A stretch of DNA of 56,109 nucleotides from Cellulomonas iranensis NBRC 101100 = JCM 18110 (GTDB lineage Bacteria > Actinomycetota > Actinomycetes > Actinomycetales > Cellulomonadaceae), in NCBI RefSeq assembly GCF_001552375.1, contig NZ_BCRB01000020.1:1-56109 (forward strand). The letters run 5' to 3'. The notes under the pieces were generated by a model. That model did no database searches. It had not been told where the DNA came from and saw nothing but the letters and a program-made list of their open reading frames with translations. Shown piece by piece: positions 27,334 to 38,141 of this stretch; position 1 is the first letter of the stretch; each line of letters opens with the position of its first letter. Position numbers and translations under genes: made by a program.

Positions 27334-28406
27334 GCAGCACGACGCAGACCGACGAGCGCGAGTCCCGGGAGGTGCCCGGCGAGCTCCGCGGCATGAGCCA
27401 GGGCGCCCTCGTCCGCAAGAGGTTCCTCGGGCACACGGGGGCGATCGTCTCCCTCGTGCTCCTCGTCCTGGTGGTCCTGCTGGCCCTGACGTCGGTCGGC
27501 ATCGGCCCGATCAAGGGCTGGTGGCAGTTCCGCTGGACCGACACGCCGCCGCTGCAGAACGGCGGGCGTCCGACGCTCCAGCTGTTCCCGTTCTCGCTCG
27601 GCGACCACCCGTTCGGCCAGGACACGGTCGGCCGCGACTACTTCGCCATGACGATGCGCGGGACGCAGATCTCCCTGGCGATCACGTTCATGGTCGGCGC
27701 GATCTCCGCGATCATCGGCGTCGTCTTCGGTGCCGCCGCCGGCTACTTCCGTGGCTGGATCGAGGCGGTGCTCATGCGCCTGACCGACATGGTGATCATC
27801 ATCCCCGTGCTGCTCATCGGCGCGGTCATCGCGTACAACTCGAAGGCCGGCGTGCTCGTGCTGGGCGTGCTGCTCGGGCTCACCACGTGGACCGGCATGG
27901 CGCGTCTGGTGCGCGGCGACTTCCTGTCGCTGCGCGAGCGCGAGTTCGTCGACGCGGCCCGGCTCGCCGGGGCGTCCGACGCGCGGATCATCTTCCGGCA
28001 CATCCTGCCCAACGCGGTCGGCGTCATCACGGTCAACGCGACCCTGCTGATGTCGTCGGCGATCCTGCTCGAGACGGCCCTGTCCTACCTCGGCATGGGT
28101 GTCCGCGCGCCGGACACGTCGCTCGGTCTGCTCATCAGCGCGAACCAGGCCGCGTTCTCGACGCGCCCGTGGCTGTTCTGGTTCCCGGGCCTGTTCATCG
28201 TGCTGATCTGCCTGTGCATCAACTTCATCGGTGACGGCCTGCGCGACGCGTTCGACCCGCGGCAGCGCAAGATCTCGCTGCGGCGCATGAAGGAGTCCGG
28301 CCCGGGCCGGCCCGACGCCGCCGGTGCGGCACCGGCCGTCGCAGCGCCCGCCCGCGCCGACGAGGCGCCGCGGTCGGGACCCGCCGGGTCCGTGGACGGC
28401 CCGTGA
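27330..28406 (+). CDS. oppC: Oligopeptide-type ABC transporter permease
   Basis: 358 residues from ATG 27330 overlapping the oppB stop. Helix 1 is GAIVSLVLLVLVVLLALTSVG. HPFGQDTVGRDYFAMTMRGTQISL is the conserved OppC/DppC segment, the EAA loop is LREREFVDAARLAGASDARIIFRHILPNA, and the end reads DGLRDAFDPRQRK. An Ala/Pro-rich tail of about 35 residues follows. Forms the channel with OppB. Confidence 0.92.
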   Translation: MSSTTQTDERESREVPGELRGMSQGALVRKRFLGHTGAIVSLVLLVLVVLLALTSVGIGPIKGWWQFRWTDTPPLQNGGRPTLQLFPFSLGDHPFGQDTVGRDYFAMTMRGTQISLAITFMVGAISAIIGVVFGAAAGYFRGWIEAVLMRLTDMVIIIPVLLIGAVIAYNSKAGVLVLGVLLGLTTWTGMARLVRGDFLSLREREFVDAARLAGASDARIIFRHILPNAVGVITVNATLLMSSAILLETALSYLGMGVRAPDTSLGLLISANQAAFSTRPWLFWFPGLFIVLICLCINFIGDGLRDAFDPRQRKISLRRMKESGPGRPDAAGAAPAVAAPARADEAPRSGPAGSVDGP

Positions 28407-28422
28407 CGGCGGCGACCGCCGT
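28406..28422. terminator. Short hairpin between convergent oppC and PH-domain gene
   Basis: ACGGCGG / CCGCCGT stem with a 3-nt loop, starting in the oppC stop codon and ending 14 nt before the convergent stop at 28436. Confidence 0.45.
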
Positions 28423-28435
28423 GCGGTCCGCGCGC

Positions 28436-29047
28436 TCAGCCGAGGTGCGGCACGACCGCGGCGACCAGCAGGACGGCCACGGCCGCCAGCAGTCGCCCGT
28501 GCGTCCGTCGTTCGACCGGGGTCTCGTCCGCGAGGCCCGCCTCGAGGCGGCCCGACTCGACGAGCGCGGCCCAGCGCTCACGCACGTGGTGCGCGACGAC
28601 CGCGGACGGCGAGCCGGGCAGCTCGCCGATGCTCACGGCGCCGCGGCCGTCGGCCGCGCCGCGGGCGACCGCGCGCACGTCCTGCGCGGTCGCCGAGGCG
28701 GCGCGGTGGCGGCCGGGACCCGGCGCGGCGAAGACCTCGACCGACGCGTGCGGCGTGACGAGCGTGCACGTGAAGCGTGTGCGCACGTCGATGAGCGCCG
28801 CCCAGGGCACGCGGGTCGTGCTCAGCGGGTTCACGACGAGCACACCGGCGTCGTCGACCGCGACGTGCGGGCGGTAGAAGACCGCCCAGCCCAGCAGCGC
28901 CACCAGCAGGGCGGCGGGCAGGACGCGCAGCCCCGCGGCCGCGCCACCGGCCAGGACCTCGGCGGTCGTCAGACCGACGGCGACGAGCCAGGTGGCTCCG
29001 GTGAGCACGGCCGAGCTGCGCGGCCGGTACGTCCACTGCTGTTCCAC
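28436..29047 (-). CDS. Bacterial PH-domain membrane protein
   Basis: 203 residues from GTG 29047. Two hydrophobic segments at the N-terminus (about 14-55) are followed by a PH-like domain (VFYRPHVAVDDAGVLVVNPLSTTRVPWAALIDVRTRFTCTLVTPHASVEVFAAPG), with the V-x-N-x-x-x-x-x-x-V-P-W-x-x-I pattern of actinobacterial PH proteins of the DUF2581/bPH type. The last residues form another helix (LLAAVAVLLVAAVVPHLG). Function unknown. It interrupts the opp cluster on the opposite strand between oppC and oppDF. GATCAT 12 nt before the GTG suggests a leaderless start. Confidence 0.8.
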   Translation of the reverse strand: MEQQWTYRPRSSAVLTGATWLVAVGLTTAEVLAGGAAAGLRVLPAALLVALLGWAVFYRPHVAVDDAGVLVVNPLSTTRVPWAALIDVRTRFTCTLVTPHASVEVFAAPGPGRHRAASATAQDVRAVARGAADGRGAVSIGELPGSPSAVVAHHVRERWAALVESGRLEAGLADETPVERRTHGRLLAAVAVLLVAAVVPHLG

Positions 29048-29073
29048 CCCGTCATGATCTCAGGAGCACCGCG

Positions 29074-30864
29074 ATGACCACGTCCGACGCGACCACGACC
29101 CCGGTCCTGCAGGTCAGCGACCTGTCGGTGGACTTCGCCGTGGACCGACGCTGGGTCCCCGCCGCGATCCGCCTCAACTACGAGGTGCGCGCCGGCGAGG
29201 TGCTCGCGATCGTCGGCGAGTCCGGCTCCGGCAAGTCCGTGAGCTCGATGGCGATCCTCGACCTGCTCCCGCGCAACGCGCGCATCTCCGGGTCGATCAA
29301 GCTGCGCGGCGAGGAGCTGCGCGGCATCTCGGCGCAGCGCATGCGTCGCGTGCGCGGCGACGACATCGCGATGATCTTCCAGGAGCCGATGACCGCGCTG
29401 AACCCCGCGTACACGGTCGGCGCGCAGATCGTCGAGACGCTGCGGCTGCACCGCGCGATCTCGCCGGCCGAGGCGCGCGAGCGTGCGATCGAGCTCCTGC
29501 GGATGGTCGAGCTCCCCGACCCCGAGAAGGCGTTCCGCTCGTACCCGCACCAGCTCTCGGGCGGTCAGCGGCAGCGCGCGATGATCGCGCAGTCGCTGTC
29601 GTGCGACCCGGCGCTGCTGATCGCCGACGAGCCGACCACCGCGCTCGACGTCACGGTGCAGGCCGAGATCCTCGACCTCATGCGCAACCTGCGCGACCGG
29701 CTCGACTCGGCGGTCATCCTCATCACGCACGACATGGGCGTGGTCGCCGACCTCGCCGACCGCATCGCGGTCATGCGCCACGGCGTGATCGTCGAGACCG
29801 GCCCGGCGGAGGAGATCTTCGCGCGGCCCCAGCACCCGTACACGCAGGAGCTCCTCGCGGCCGTCCCGCACCTGGGCGGCCCCGAGATCGACCTGACCGC
29901 CGCGCTCGCGTCGGTCACGGGTGCCGAGGCGCTCGTCGAGGCGGTGACGCCCGAGGAGCTCGCCGCGCGCGAGGCCGAGAACGCGCGTCGTCTCGCCGAG
30001 GCGGCCGAGACCGAGCGGCAGCGTCTGGAGCGCATCGGCGAGCCCGTGCTGTCGCTGCGCGGGGTCGCGATCGAGTACCCCAAGCAGGGGCGCATGCCCG
30101 CGTTCCGCGCCGTCTCCGACGCCGACCTCGTCGTGCACGCCGGCGAGGTCGTGGGTCTGGTCGGCGAGTCGGGCTCGGGCAAGACCACGATCGGCCGCGC
30201 CGCCGTCGGGCTGCTGCCCGCGGTCGAGGGCGAGCTGACGGTCGCGGGGATCGACGTCCGCGCCGCCAAGCGCAAGGAGATGGCGGCGCTGCGACGCAAG
30301 GTCGGCATGGTCTTCCAGGACCCGTCGTCGTCCCTGAACCCGCGCCTGCCCATCGGAGAGAGCATCGGCGAGCCGCTGCGTCTCGCGGGCGAGGCCAAGG
30401 GTCAGGCGCTGCAGCGGCGGATCGAGGAGCTGCTCGACCAGGTCGAGCTGCCCCGGGCCTACCGCAACCGCTACCCGCACGAGCTGTCGGGCGGGCAGAA
30501 GCAGCGCGTCGGCATCGCGCGGGCGCTGTCGCTCTCGCCCGAGCTGCTCGTCGCGGACGAGCCCACGTCGGCCCTCGACGTGTCGGTGCAGGCGCACGTG
30601 CTCGAGCTGCTGCAGGAGCTGCAGCAGCGCCTGCGGTTCGCGTGCCTGTTCGTCACGCACGACCTCGCGGTCGTCGACCTGCTGGCGGACCGGATCGCGG
30701 TGATGCGGCGCGGCGAGATCGTCGAGCAGGGCTCGCGCGACGAGATCCTGCGCCGGCCGCAGCACGCGTACACCCAGCGGCTCATCGCCGCGGTTCCGCT
30801 GCCGAACCCCGAGAAGCAGCGCGAGCGGCGGCGCCTGCGCGCGCTGCTCGTCGACGCGGGCTGA
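29074..30864 (+). CDS. oppDF: Fused dual ATP-binding protein of the oligopeptide-type transporter
   Basis: 596 residues from ATG 29074, with AGGAG upstream. Two complete ATPase domains sit in one chain. Domain 1 has Walker A GESGSGKSVS (about 49-58), signature LSGGQRQRAMIAQSL, Walker B ALLIADEPTTALDV and H-loop ITHDMGVVADL. Domain 2 (from about 320) has GESGSGKTT, MVFQDPSSSLNPRLPIGESIGEPL, LSGGQKQRVGIARAL, LLVADEPTSALDVS and VTHDLAVVDLL. Each OppD/F C-terminal zinc or peptide region is shortened (ARPQHPYTQELLAAVPHLGG; RRPQHAYTQRLIAAVPLPNPEKQ). It powers OppBC despite the PH gene lying between. Confidence 0.94.
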   Translation: MTTSDATTTPVLQVSDLSVDFAVDRRWVPAAIRLNYEVRAGEVLAIVGESGSGKSVSSMAILDLLPRNARISGSIKLRGEELRGISAQRMRRVRGDDIAMIFQEPMTALNPAYTVGAQIVETLRLHRAISPAEARERAIELLRMVELPDPEKAFRSYPHQLSGGQRQRAMIAQSLSCDPALLIADEPTTALDVTVQAEILDLMRNLRDRLDSAVILITHDMGVVADLADRIAVMRHGVIVETGPAEEIFARPQHPYTQELLAAVPHLGGPEIDLTAALASVTGAEALVEAVTPEELAAREAENARRLAEAAETERQRLERIGEPVLSLRGVAIEYPKQGRMPAFRAVSDADLVVHAGEVVGLVGESGSGKTTIGRAAVGLLPAVEGELTVAGIDVRAAKRKEMAALRRKVGMVFQDPSSSLNPRLPIGESIGEPLRLAGEAKGQALQRRIEELLDQVELPRAYRNRYPHELSGGQKQRVGIARALSLSPELLVADEPTSALDVSVQAHVLELLQELQQRLRFACLFVTHDLAVVDLLADRIAVMRRGEIVEQGSRDEILRRPQHAYTQRLIAAVPLPNPEKQRERRRLRALLVDAG

Positions 30865-30872
30865 CGCCCCGC

Positions 30873-30943
30873 GCACCCGCCACGGCGGGTGCCGACGCTG
30901 TGCCGCCGTGCCGGGTCCGACCACGTCGGGCCCGGCACGGCGG
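30873..30943 (+). terminator. Tandem hairpin terminators after oppDF
   Basis: First hairpin: GCACCCGCC / GGCGGGTGC (30873-30892), tiny loop. Second: perfect 13-bp CCGCCGTGCCGGG (30903-30915) with CCCGGCACGGCGG (30931-30943). Both lie within 80 nt of the oppDF stop. Confidence 0.75.
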
Positions 30944-31006
30944 GTTCCACCGGGCGCGCACGTGCCCGGCCCTGGTAGGTGGTGCACAGCTGCGGGAGGT
31001 CGGTCG

Positions 31007-33043
31007 GTGCTGCGGACACGGGTGGGTGCGACGCGCGGCGTCGCGGCAGGGCTGGTGGTGGTGCTCACGGGTGCGCTCGCCGCGTGCACGTCGGACCCCG
31101 TGGACCCGGCACGCGCCGGGACGGTCGCCGTGGGCGTCGACCTCCCGTTCGTGTCGCTCAACGGCGCGACGGCGGCCGGTCGCGCACCGGGCAGCGTGCT
31201 GGTCCGCGGGCTCGTGCAGTCCGGGTTCACGACGCTCGCCGCCGACGGCACCGTCGAGCAGGACGCGTCGTTCGGCACGGTCGAGAAGGTCGCCGACGAC
31301 CCGCTGACCGTGCGGTACACGATCGCCCCGACGGCACGGTGGTCCGACGGCGTCGCGGTCACCCCGGCGGACCTGCTGCTGGAGTGGGCGGCACGGAGCG
31401 GGCAGCTCGACGAGGTGGTACCCGAGCTCGACGCCGACGGCGCACCGGCGGGCGACCTCGACGACGTCGTCGCGTTCGGCGCGACGTCGGCGGCGCTCGC
31501 GCACGCGTCCGCGGTGCCGGCGGTGGACGGGGCCACCTTGACGGTCGTCTACGACACCCCCGTCGCGGACTGGCAGGTCGCGCTCGACGTCAACCTTCCC
31601 GCGCACGTCGTCGGGCGGCTCGCGCTGGACCCGGCCGCGCCGAGGTTCCCCGCGCAGGAGCCGGCCGCGGACGTCACCGCGCAGGCCGAGGCCCCGGCGC
31701 CGGGAGCGTCCGGCACCGCGGCGTCGGACGCGACCCCGGCTCCCGGCGCGGCCCCGGACGCCACCACGACCTCCGCGCCCGAGGCGACCTCGACGCCCGG
31801 CGCGACCGCCGCACCCGATCCGGCGCAGGACGCGGAGCGCTGGGCCGCGGCGGTCGTGACGGCGGTGCAGCAGCAGGACCGGGCCGCGCTCGTGCCGCTG
31901 TCGCGCGTGTGGCGCGGCGCCGGGCGCGCGGGTGCGGTGGCGGCCGACCCGACGCTCACCACGACGACCGGGCCGTACGTCCTCGAGCGTGTCGACGACG
32001 GCGGCGTCGAGGCCGTGCGCAACGAGGCGTACGCGGGCGAGCGTCCGGCCGCGTTCGACCGCGTGCGGCTGCGGACGGACCTCGACCCGCTCGCGCAGGT
32101 CGCGGCCGTCGGGGCCGACGAGCTCGACGTCGCGGCGCCGCTGAGCACGGCCGACGTGCTCGCCGCCGCGGTCGACGCCGACGACGTCACGGTCGTCACG
32201 GGCGGCGACGCGGTGCTCCAGCTCGTGGTGCAGGAGGCGGCCGGGGGAGCGTTCGACCCGGCCGCGCACGCGTCCGCGGCCGACCCGGCGGCAGCGGCGG
32301 CCGAGCTGCGGCGGGCGTTCCTCGCGGGCGTCCCCCGTGAGCAGGCCGTGAACGACGTCGTCGCGCCGCTGTGGGAGGGGGCCGAGGTCTCCGACGTGGT
32401 CGCGGCGCAGGTCGGCGCCGAGGCGCCCGCCGCGCCGCAGCCGGGCGACGCGGACGCCGAGGACGCGGACGCCGGGGACGCGCAGGCCGGGGACGGGCGT
32501 GCACCTGCCACGACCGACGCGGCGCCGGAGCGCGTGACGGTCCGCGTGCTCGCGAACACCGCCGACCCGGTCCGCGCGGGCGTGGTCGACGCCCTGGTGG
32601 AGGCCGGGCGGCGTGCGGGCTTCGACGTCGAGCCGGTCGAGGCGACGGACCCCGCGGGGACCCTGCGCACGCGCCCCGAGGACTGGGACGTGGCCGTCGT
32701 GCCGGTCGCGCAGGAGGACCTGCCGGTGGCCGCGCTGGCCGCGCGCTGGCGCACGGGCGGCGCCACCAACGTCACGGGGCACGCCGACGCCGCGCTGGAC
32801 GCGACGCTCGACGCGCTCGTCGCGCAGCGCGACCCCGCGGTCGTCCCGGCGCAGGTCGCGGAGGTGTCCGCCGCCCTGGTCGCGTCGGGCGCGGTGCTGC
32901 CGCTCGTGCGCACCCCGGTCGTGACGCTGACCGCGGAGCGGTCGGCGGACGAGGACCCGGGGCTGCCCGTGCTCGACCCCGTGCCCGCGCTGACGCCGGG
33001 AGCGGCGGACCTCACATGGTGGTGGCGCTGGACACGGCGGTAA
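31007..33043 (+). CDS. lpqW: LpqW-like family 5 substrate-binding-type lipoprotein
   Basis: 678 residues from a GTG at 31007, chosen because GGGAGGT precedes it by 6 nt and the signal peptide starts there (lipobox LAAC). The protein is a diverged family 5 solute-binding fold. DASFGTVEKVADDPLTVRYTIAPTARWSDG and PVADWQVALDVNLPAHVVG align with oppA upstream, and the last residues TWWWRWTRR mirror its WWNVWEWT. Two low-complexity inserts are present: Ala/Pro/Thr-rich at about 226-275 and acidic at about 480-505. Position next to typA matches mycobacterial lpqW, a lipoprotein that steers lipomannan/lipoarabinomannan assembly rather than solute import. Function here is inferred from synteny; a transport role cannot be excluded. 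Confidence 0.75.
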   Translation: MLRTRVGATRGVAAGLVVVLTGALAACTSDPVDPARAGTVAVGVDLPFVSLNGATAAGRAPGSVLVRGLVQSGFTTLAADGTVEQDASFGTVEKVADDPLTVRYTIAPTARWSDGVAVTPADLLLEWAARSGQLDEVVPELDADGAPAGDLDDVVAFGATSAALAHASAVPAVDGATLTVVYDTPVADWQVALDVNLPAHVVGRLALDPAAPRFPAQEPAADVTAQAEAPAPGASGTAASDATPAPGAAPDATTTSAPEATSTPGATAAPDPAQDAERWAAAVVTAVQQQDRAALVPLSRVWRGAGRAGAVAADPTLTTTTGPYVLERVDDGGVEAVRNEAYAGERPAAFDRVRLRTDLDPLAQVAAVGADELDVAAPLSTADVLAAAVDADDVTVVTGGDAVLQLVVQEAAGGAFDPAAHASAADPAAAAAELRRAFLAGVPREQAVNDVVAPLWEGAEVSDVVAAQVGAEAPAAPQPGDADAEDADAGDAQAGDGRAPATTDAAPERVTVRVLANTADPVRAGVVDALVEAGRRAGFDVEPVEATDPAGTLRTRPEDWDVAVVPVAQEDLPVAALAARWRTGGATNVTGHADAALDATLDALVAQRDPAVVPAQVAEVSAALVASGAVLPLVRTPVVTLTAERSADEDPGLPVLDPVPALTPGAADLTWWWRWTRR

Positions 33044-33046
33044 GAT
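33041..33046 (+). promoter_or_regulatory. -10 element of typA
   Basis: TAAGAT overlaps the lpqW stop codon and would start a transcript about 30-45 nt before the typA start. Confidence 0.5.
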
Positions 33047-33083
33047 GGACGCCGCGTCGCGCCCGGCGTGCCCCCCTCCTGAG

Positions 33084-35033
<1,950 letters not shown>

Positions 35034-35056
35034 CCCGCAGGGGCGAGGATGACGGC

Positions 35057-36811
35057 ATGACGACGCCGACCGACGAACCCAGCGCCGCCACCCCCGCCCC
35101 GTCGCCGGCCACGTCCGGCGTGTCCCGCGTCTCCTGGCGCGTGTTCGCGCCCGCCGCCGCGGTGATCGTGCTGCTCGCGGGCCTGGCGATCCTCTTCCCG
35201 GACCGGGCGGAGTCGGTCGTGGAGGCCGTGCAGGCCGACGTCATCGGCGCGTTCGGCTGGTACTACGTGCTGATCGTCGCGGGCTTCGTGCTGTTCGCGC
35301 TGTGGATGGGGCTGAGCCGCTTCGGCGACATCATGCTCGGGGACGACGACGACGAGCCCGAGTTCTCGCTCGGGTCGTGGTTCTCGATGCTGTTCGCCGC
35401 GGGCATGGGCATCGGCCTGGTGTTCTGGGGCGTCGCCGAGCCGCTCAGCCACTACGCCGAGCCCAAGCCGGGGACGTCGGGCACGCCCGCCCAGCTCGCC
35501 GAGACGGCGATGGTGCAGACGTACCTGCACTGGGGCGTGCACGCGTGGTCGGTGTACGTCGTGGTGGGCCTGGCGCTCGCGTACGCGGTGCACCGCCGTG
35601 GCCGCCCCGTGTCGATGCGGTGGGCGCTCGAGCCGCTCGTGGGGGAGCGACGCGCCGCCGGGCGCCTGGGCGACGTGGTCGACGTGATCGCGGTCGTGGG
35701 CACGGTGTTCGGCCTCGCGACGTCGCTCGGCCTCGGCGTGCTGCAGATCGCCGGCGGCCTCGAGCACCTGGGTGTCGTGACCGCGTCGACCGGGCTCGAG
35801 GTCGTGCTCGTCGTCGCGATCATGGCCGTCGCGACGGTGTCGGTCGTGTCGGGCCTCGACAAGGGGCTCAAGTGGCTGTCGAACGTCAACGTCGCGCTCG
35901 CCGGGCTCCTCATGGTGTGCGTGCTCGCGCTCGGCCCGACGCTGTTCCTGCTGCGCGAGTTCGTGCAGTCGATCGGCGTGTACCTCGCGCGCGTGGTCCC
36001 GATGTCGTTCAACGTCAGCGCGTTCTCGGGCGCCGAGGGCGAGGCATGGCAGGCCGCCTGGACGACGTTCTACTGGGGCTGGTGGATCTCGTGGGCGCCC
36101 TTCGTCGGGGTGTTCATCGCGCGGATCTCGCGCGGCCGCACGGTCCGTGAGTTCGTCGTCGGCGTGCTCGGCGTGCCGGTCGTCGCGACGTTCCTGTGGT
36201 TCTCGGTGCTGGGCGGCTCCGCGCTGTGGACCGAGCTGTTCGGCGGCGGCGGCCTGGTCGGCGCCGACGGCCAGGTCGACCAGACGAACGCGTTGTTCGA
36301 CCTGCTCGGGCGGCTGCCCGGCGGGGTCGCGCTGTCGGTGGGCGCGGTCGTGCTCATCGGTCTGTTCTTCGTCACGAGCGCGGACTCGGGCTCGTTCGTC
36401 GTCGCGATGCTGACGACCGGCGGCCACCCCTCGCCGCGCACGTGGACGCGCGTCGCGTGGTCGGCCGTGACGGCGCTGCTCGCGGCGTCGCTCCTGGTCG
36501 CGGGCGGCCTGGTGACGCTCCAGACGGCCGCCATCCTCATCGCGCTGCCGTTCTCGTTCGTCATGCTCGCGATGGTCGCCGCGACCGTCCGGGCGTTCCG
36601 CGCCGAGCACCACGCGCGCCTGGTCGCGGAGCGGCTCGCGCAGCGCGAGCTGCTCGAGGAGGCCATCGGCGAGGGCGTCGCCGCCGAGCGCGGCCGCCTC
36701 GTCGCGAGCGGCGCCAACCGCCGTGTCCGGAAGATGCTCGCGCAGCGCCGCGACGCGAGCGCTGCGGGCACCGGCGCGGGCGACGGCGAGAGCACGGAGG
36801 CCGACGCGTGA
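35057..36811 (+). CDS. BCCT-family transporter (glycine betaine/choline/carnitine type)
   Basis: 584 residues from ATG 35057. Twelve predicted helices. The core BCCT signatures are present: AAGMGIGLVFWGVAEPLSHY (Gly-rich unwound helix 3), YLHWGVHAWSVYVVVGLALAY, and FYWGWWISWAPFVGVFIARISRGRTVREFVVG with the substrate-coordinating Trp residues. The M-G-I-G-L form of the helix-3 motif suggests a Na+-coupled carrier such as BetP, rather than CaiT-like exchangers. The C-terminal tail of about 70 residues is charged (HARLVAERLAQRELLEEAIGEG), as in osmosensing BetP. Overlaps mshB by 4 bp. Confidence 0.9.
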   Translation: MTTPTDEPSAATPAPSPATSGVSRVSWRVFAPAAAVIVLLAGLAILFPDRAESVVEAVQADVIGAFGWYYVLIVAGFVLFALWMGLSRFGDIMLGDDDDEPEFSLGSWFSMLFAAGMGIGLVFWGVAEPLSHYAEPKPGTSGTPAQLAETAMVQTYLHWGVHAWSVYVVVGLALAYAVHRRGRPVSMRWALEPLVGERRAAGRLGDVVDVIAVVGTVFGLATSLGLGVLQIAGGLEHLGVVTASTGLEVVLVVAIMAVATVSVVSGLDKGLKWLSNVNVALAGLLMVCVLALGPTLFLLREFVQSIGVYLARVVPMSFNVSAFSGAEGEAWQAAWTTFYWGWWISWAPFVGVFIARISRGRTVREFVVGVLGVPVVATFLWFSVLGGSALWTELFGGGGLVGADGQVDQTNALFDLLGRLPGGVALSVGAVVLIGLFFVTSADSGSFVVAMLTTGGHPSPRTWTRVAWSAVTALLAASLLVAGGLVTLQTAAILIALPFSFVMLAMVAATVRAFRAEHHARLVAERLAQRELLEEAIGEGVAAERGRLVASGANRRVRKMLAQRRDASAAGTGAGDGESTEADA

Positions 36812-37764
36812 GCGGCGGGCTGCTGGCGGTGCACGCGCACCCCGACGACGAGTCGCTCGCGACCGGTGCGCTGCTCGCCACGTGGGCGGCCGCCGGTCGG
36901 CCCGTGACGGTCGTGACCGCCACGCGCGGCGAGCGGGGCGAGGTCATCGGGCAGCGGTGGGCGCACCTGGAGGGCGACGGCCCGGCGCTCGCGGAGCACC
37001 GCACCGGCGAGCTGGCGCAGGCGCTCGCGGCGCTCGGCGTGCAGGACCACGGGTTCCTCGACGAGGCCGTCGGCCAGGACGAGCGGTACGAGGACTCGGG
37101 CATGGCGTGGGTCGCCGCGGGGCGCGCGGGGGCCGCGGGCGACGCACCGCCCGGCGCGTTCGCGTTCGCGTCGCTCGAGGAGGCCGCGGAAGGGCTCGCA
37201 CGCGTGCTGCGCTCGCGCCGCCCCGACGTCGTCGTGACGTACGAGCCCGGCGGCGGCTACGGGCACCCGGACCACGTGCGGACGCACGAGGTGACGGTGC
37301 GAGCGCTCGAGCTCGCGGCCCGCGGGGACGACCCGCTGTCGCCCGCGCACGTCGTGCCCGTCGCGCTGTGGGCCGTGACGGGCCGGGCGGCGCTGCGCCG
37401 CGCGCAGACCGCGCTCGCGGGCGAGGCCGTCCTCGCGGCCCTCGGGCCGGCGATCGAGGGGCTCACCCTGCCGGACCCGGCCGCCGAGCCGCCGTCGGTC
37501 GCCGTGCCGGACGACCAGGTCGACCTCGTGGTCGACGTCGCGCCGGTGCGCGCCCGCGTGCTGGCCGCGCTGCGCGCGCACGCGACGCAGGTGCAGGCCG
37601 TGCGGGCCGTCGACGGCGACGACGGCCTGGTCGGCTGCTACGCGCTGAGCAACGACGTGCTCGCCGCCGTCCCGACCGTCGAGGGCTACCGCTACGCACC
37701 CGGGAGCCTGCGCGCGCACGAGGCGGGGGTCGTCTGGCCCGCCGGTGTGCGGCCGGTAGCCTGA
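36808..37764 (+). CDS. mshB: N-acetyl-GlcN-Ins deacetylase of mycothiol synthesis
   Basis: 318 residues from GTG 36808, overlapping the BCCT gene (GTGA). PIG-L/LmbE zinc deacetylase: the metal and catalytic motif AHAHPDDES is at residues about 7-15, and the second His motif is GGGYGHPDHVRTHEVTVRA. Internal TRGERGEVIGQRWAHL and DHGFLDEAVGQDERYEDSGMAW are typical of MshB. It removes acetate from GlcNAc-Ins to give GlcN-Ins, the second dedicated step of mycothiol synthesis. The following DUF6113 gene fits the mycobacterial order mshB-Rv1171. Confidence 0.9.
   Translation: MSGGLLAVHAHPDDESLATGALLATWAAAGRPVTVVTATRGERGEVIGQRWAHLEGDGPALAEHRTGELAQALAALGVQDHGFLDEAVGQDERYEDSGMAWVAAGRAGAAGDAPPGAFAFASLEEAAEGLARVLRSRRPDVVVTYEPGGGYGHPDHVRTHEVTVRALELAARGDDPLSPAHVVPVALWAVTGRAALRRAQTALAGEAVLAALGPAIEGLTLPDPAAEPPSVAVPDDQVDLVVDVAPVRARVLAALRAHATQVQAVRAVDGDDGLVGCYALSNDVLAAVPTVEGYRYAPGSLRAHEAGVVWPAGVRPVA
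37757..37762 (+). promoter_or_regulatory. Leaderless -10 element within the mshB stop region
   Basis: TAGCCT overlapping the last mshB codons, 13 nt before the GTG at 37770. Confidence 0.45.
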
Positions 37765-37769
37765 GCGCC

Positions 37770-38141
37770 GTGCCGCAGCTCACCGCCACCACCCTGGGCC
37801 GGACCGCCGCCTCGCTCGGCACGGGCCTGCTCGCCGGCGCCATCGGCACCGTCATGCACCGCTCGATCCGGCCGTGGGGGCTCGTGCTGTGCCTCGCCCT
37901 GGTGCTGGCCGTCGCGCTGACGACGCGCGCGTGGGCGGGCTGGCCCGCCTACGTCGCGGCCTCGGTGGGGGTGCTCGTCGCGGTGCAGGTGCTGTCGAGC
38001 GAGGGACCCGGGGGCGACGTGCTCGTGCCGGCCGGCGACGGCTGGGGCTGGGCGTGGGTGATCGGCGCGGTGGTCGCGCTGGGGTCGGTCGCGCTGGTGC
38101 CGCGGCGGTGGGTCGAGGACACGCCGCCGGACGCGCCGTGA
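37770..38141 (+). CDS. Small four-helix membrane protein, DUF6113-like
   Basis: 123 residues from GTG 37770. Four hydrophobic stretches: SLGTGLLAGAIGTVMHR, GLVLCLALVLAVALTTRAWAG, AYVAASVGVLVAVQVLS and GWAWVIGAVVALGSVALVPRRW. The position after mshB and the pattern S-x-G-P-G-G-D-V-L-V-P match a small actinobacterial family usually listed as DUF6113. Function unknown. Overlaps the next gene by 4 bp. Confidence 0.75.
   Translation: MPQLTATTLGRTAASLGTGLLAGAIGTVMHRSIRPWGLVLCLALVLAVALTTRAWAGWPAYVAASVGVLVAVQVLSSEGPGGDVLVPAGDGWGWAWVIGAVVALGSVALVPRRWVEDTPPDAP

Noticed and set aside
33045-33083. typA start at ATG 33045
   Set aside because: That ATG overlaps the probable -10 element (TAAGAT) and adds residues (DAASRPACPPPE) that do not look like the family's N-terminus.
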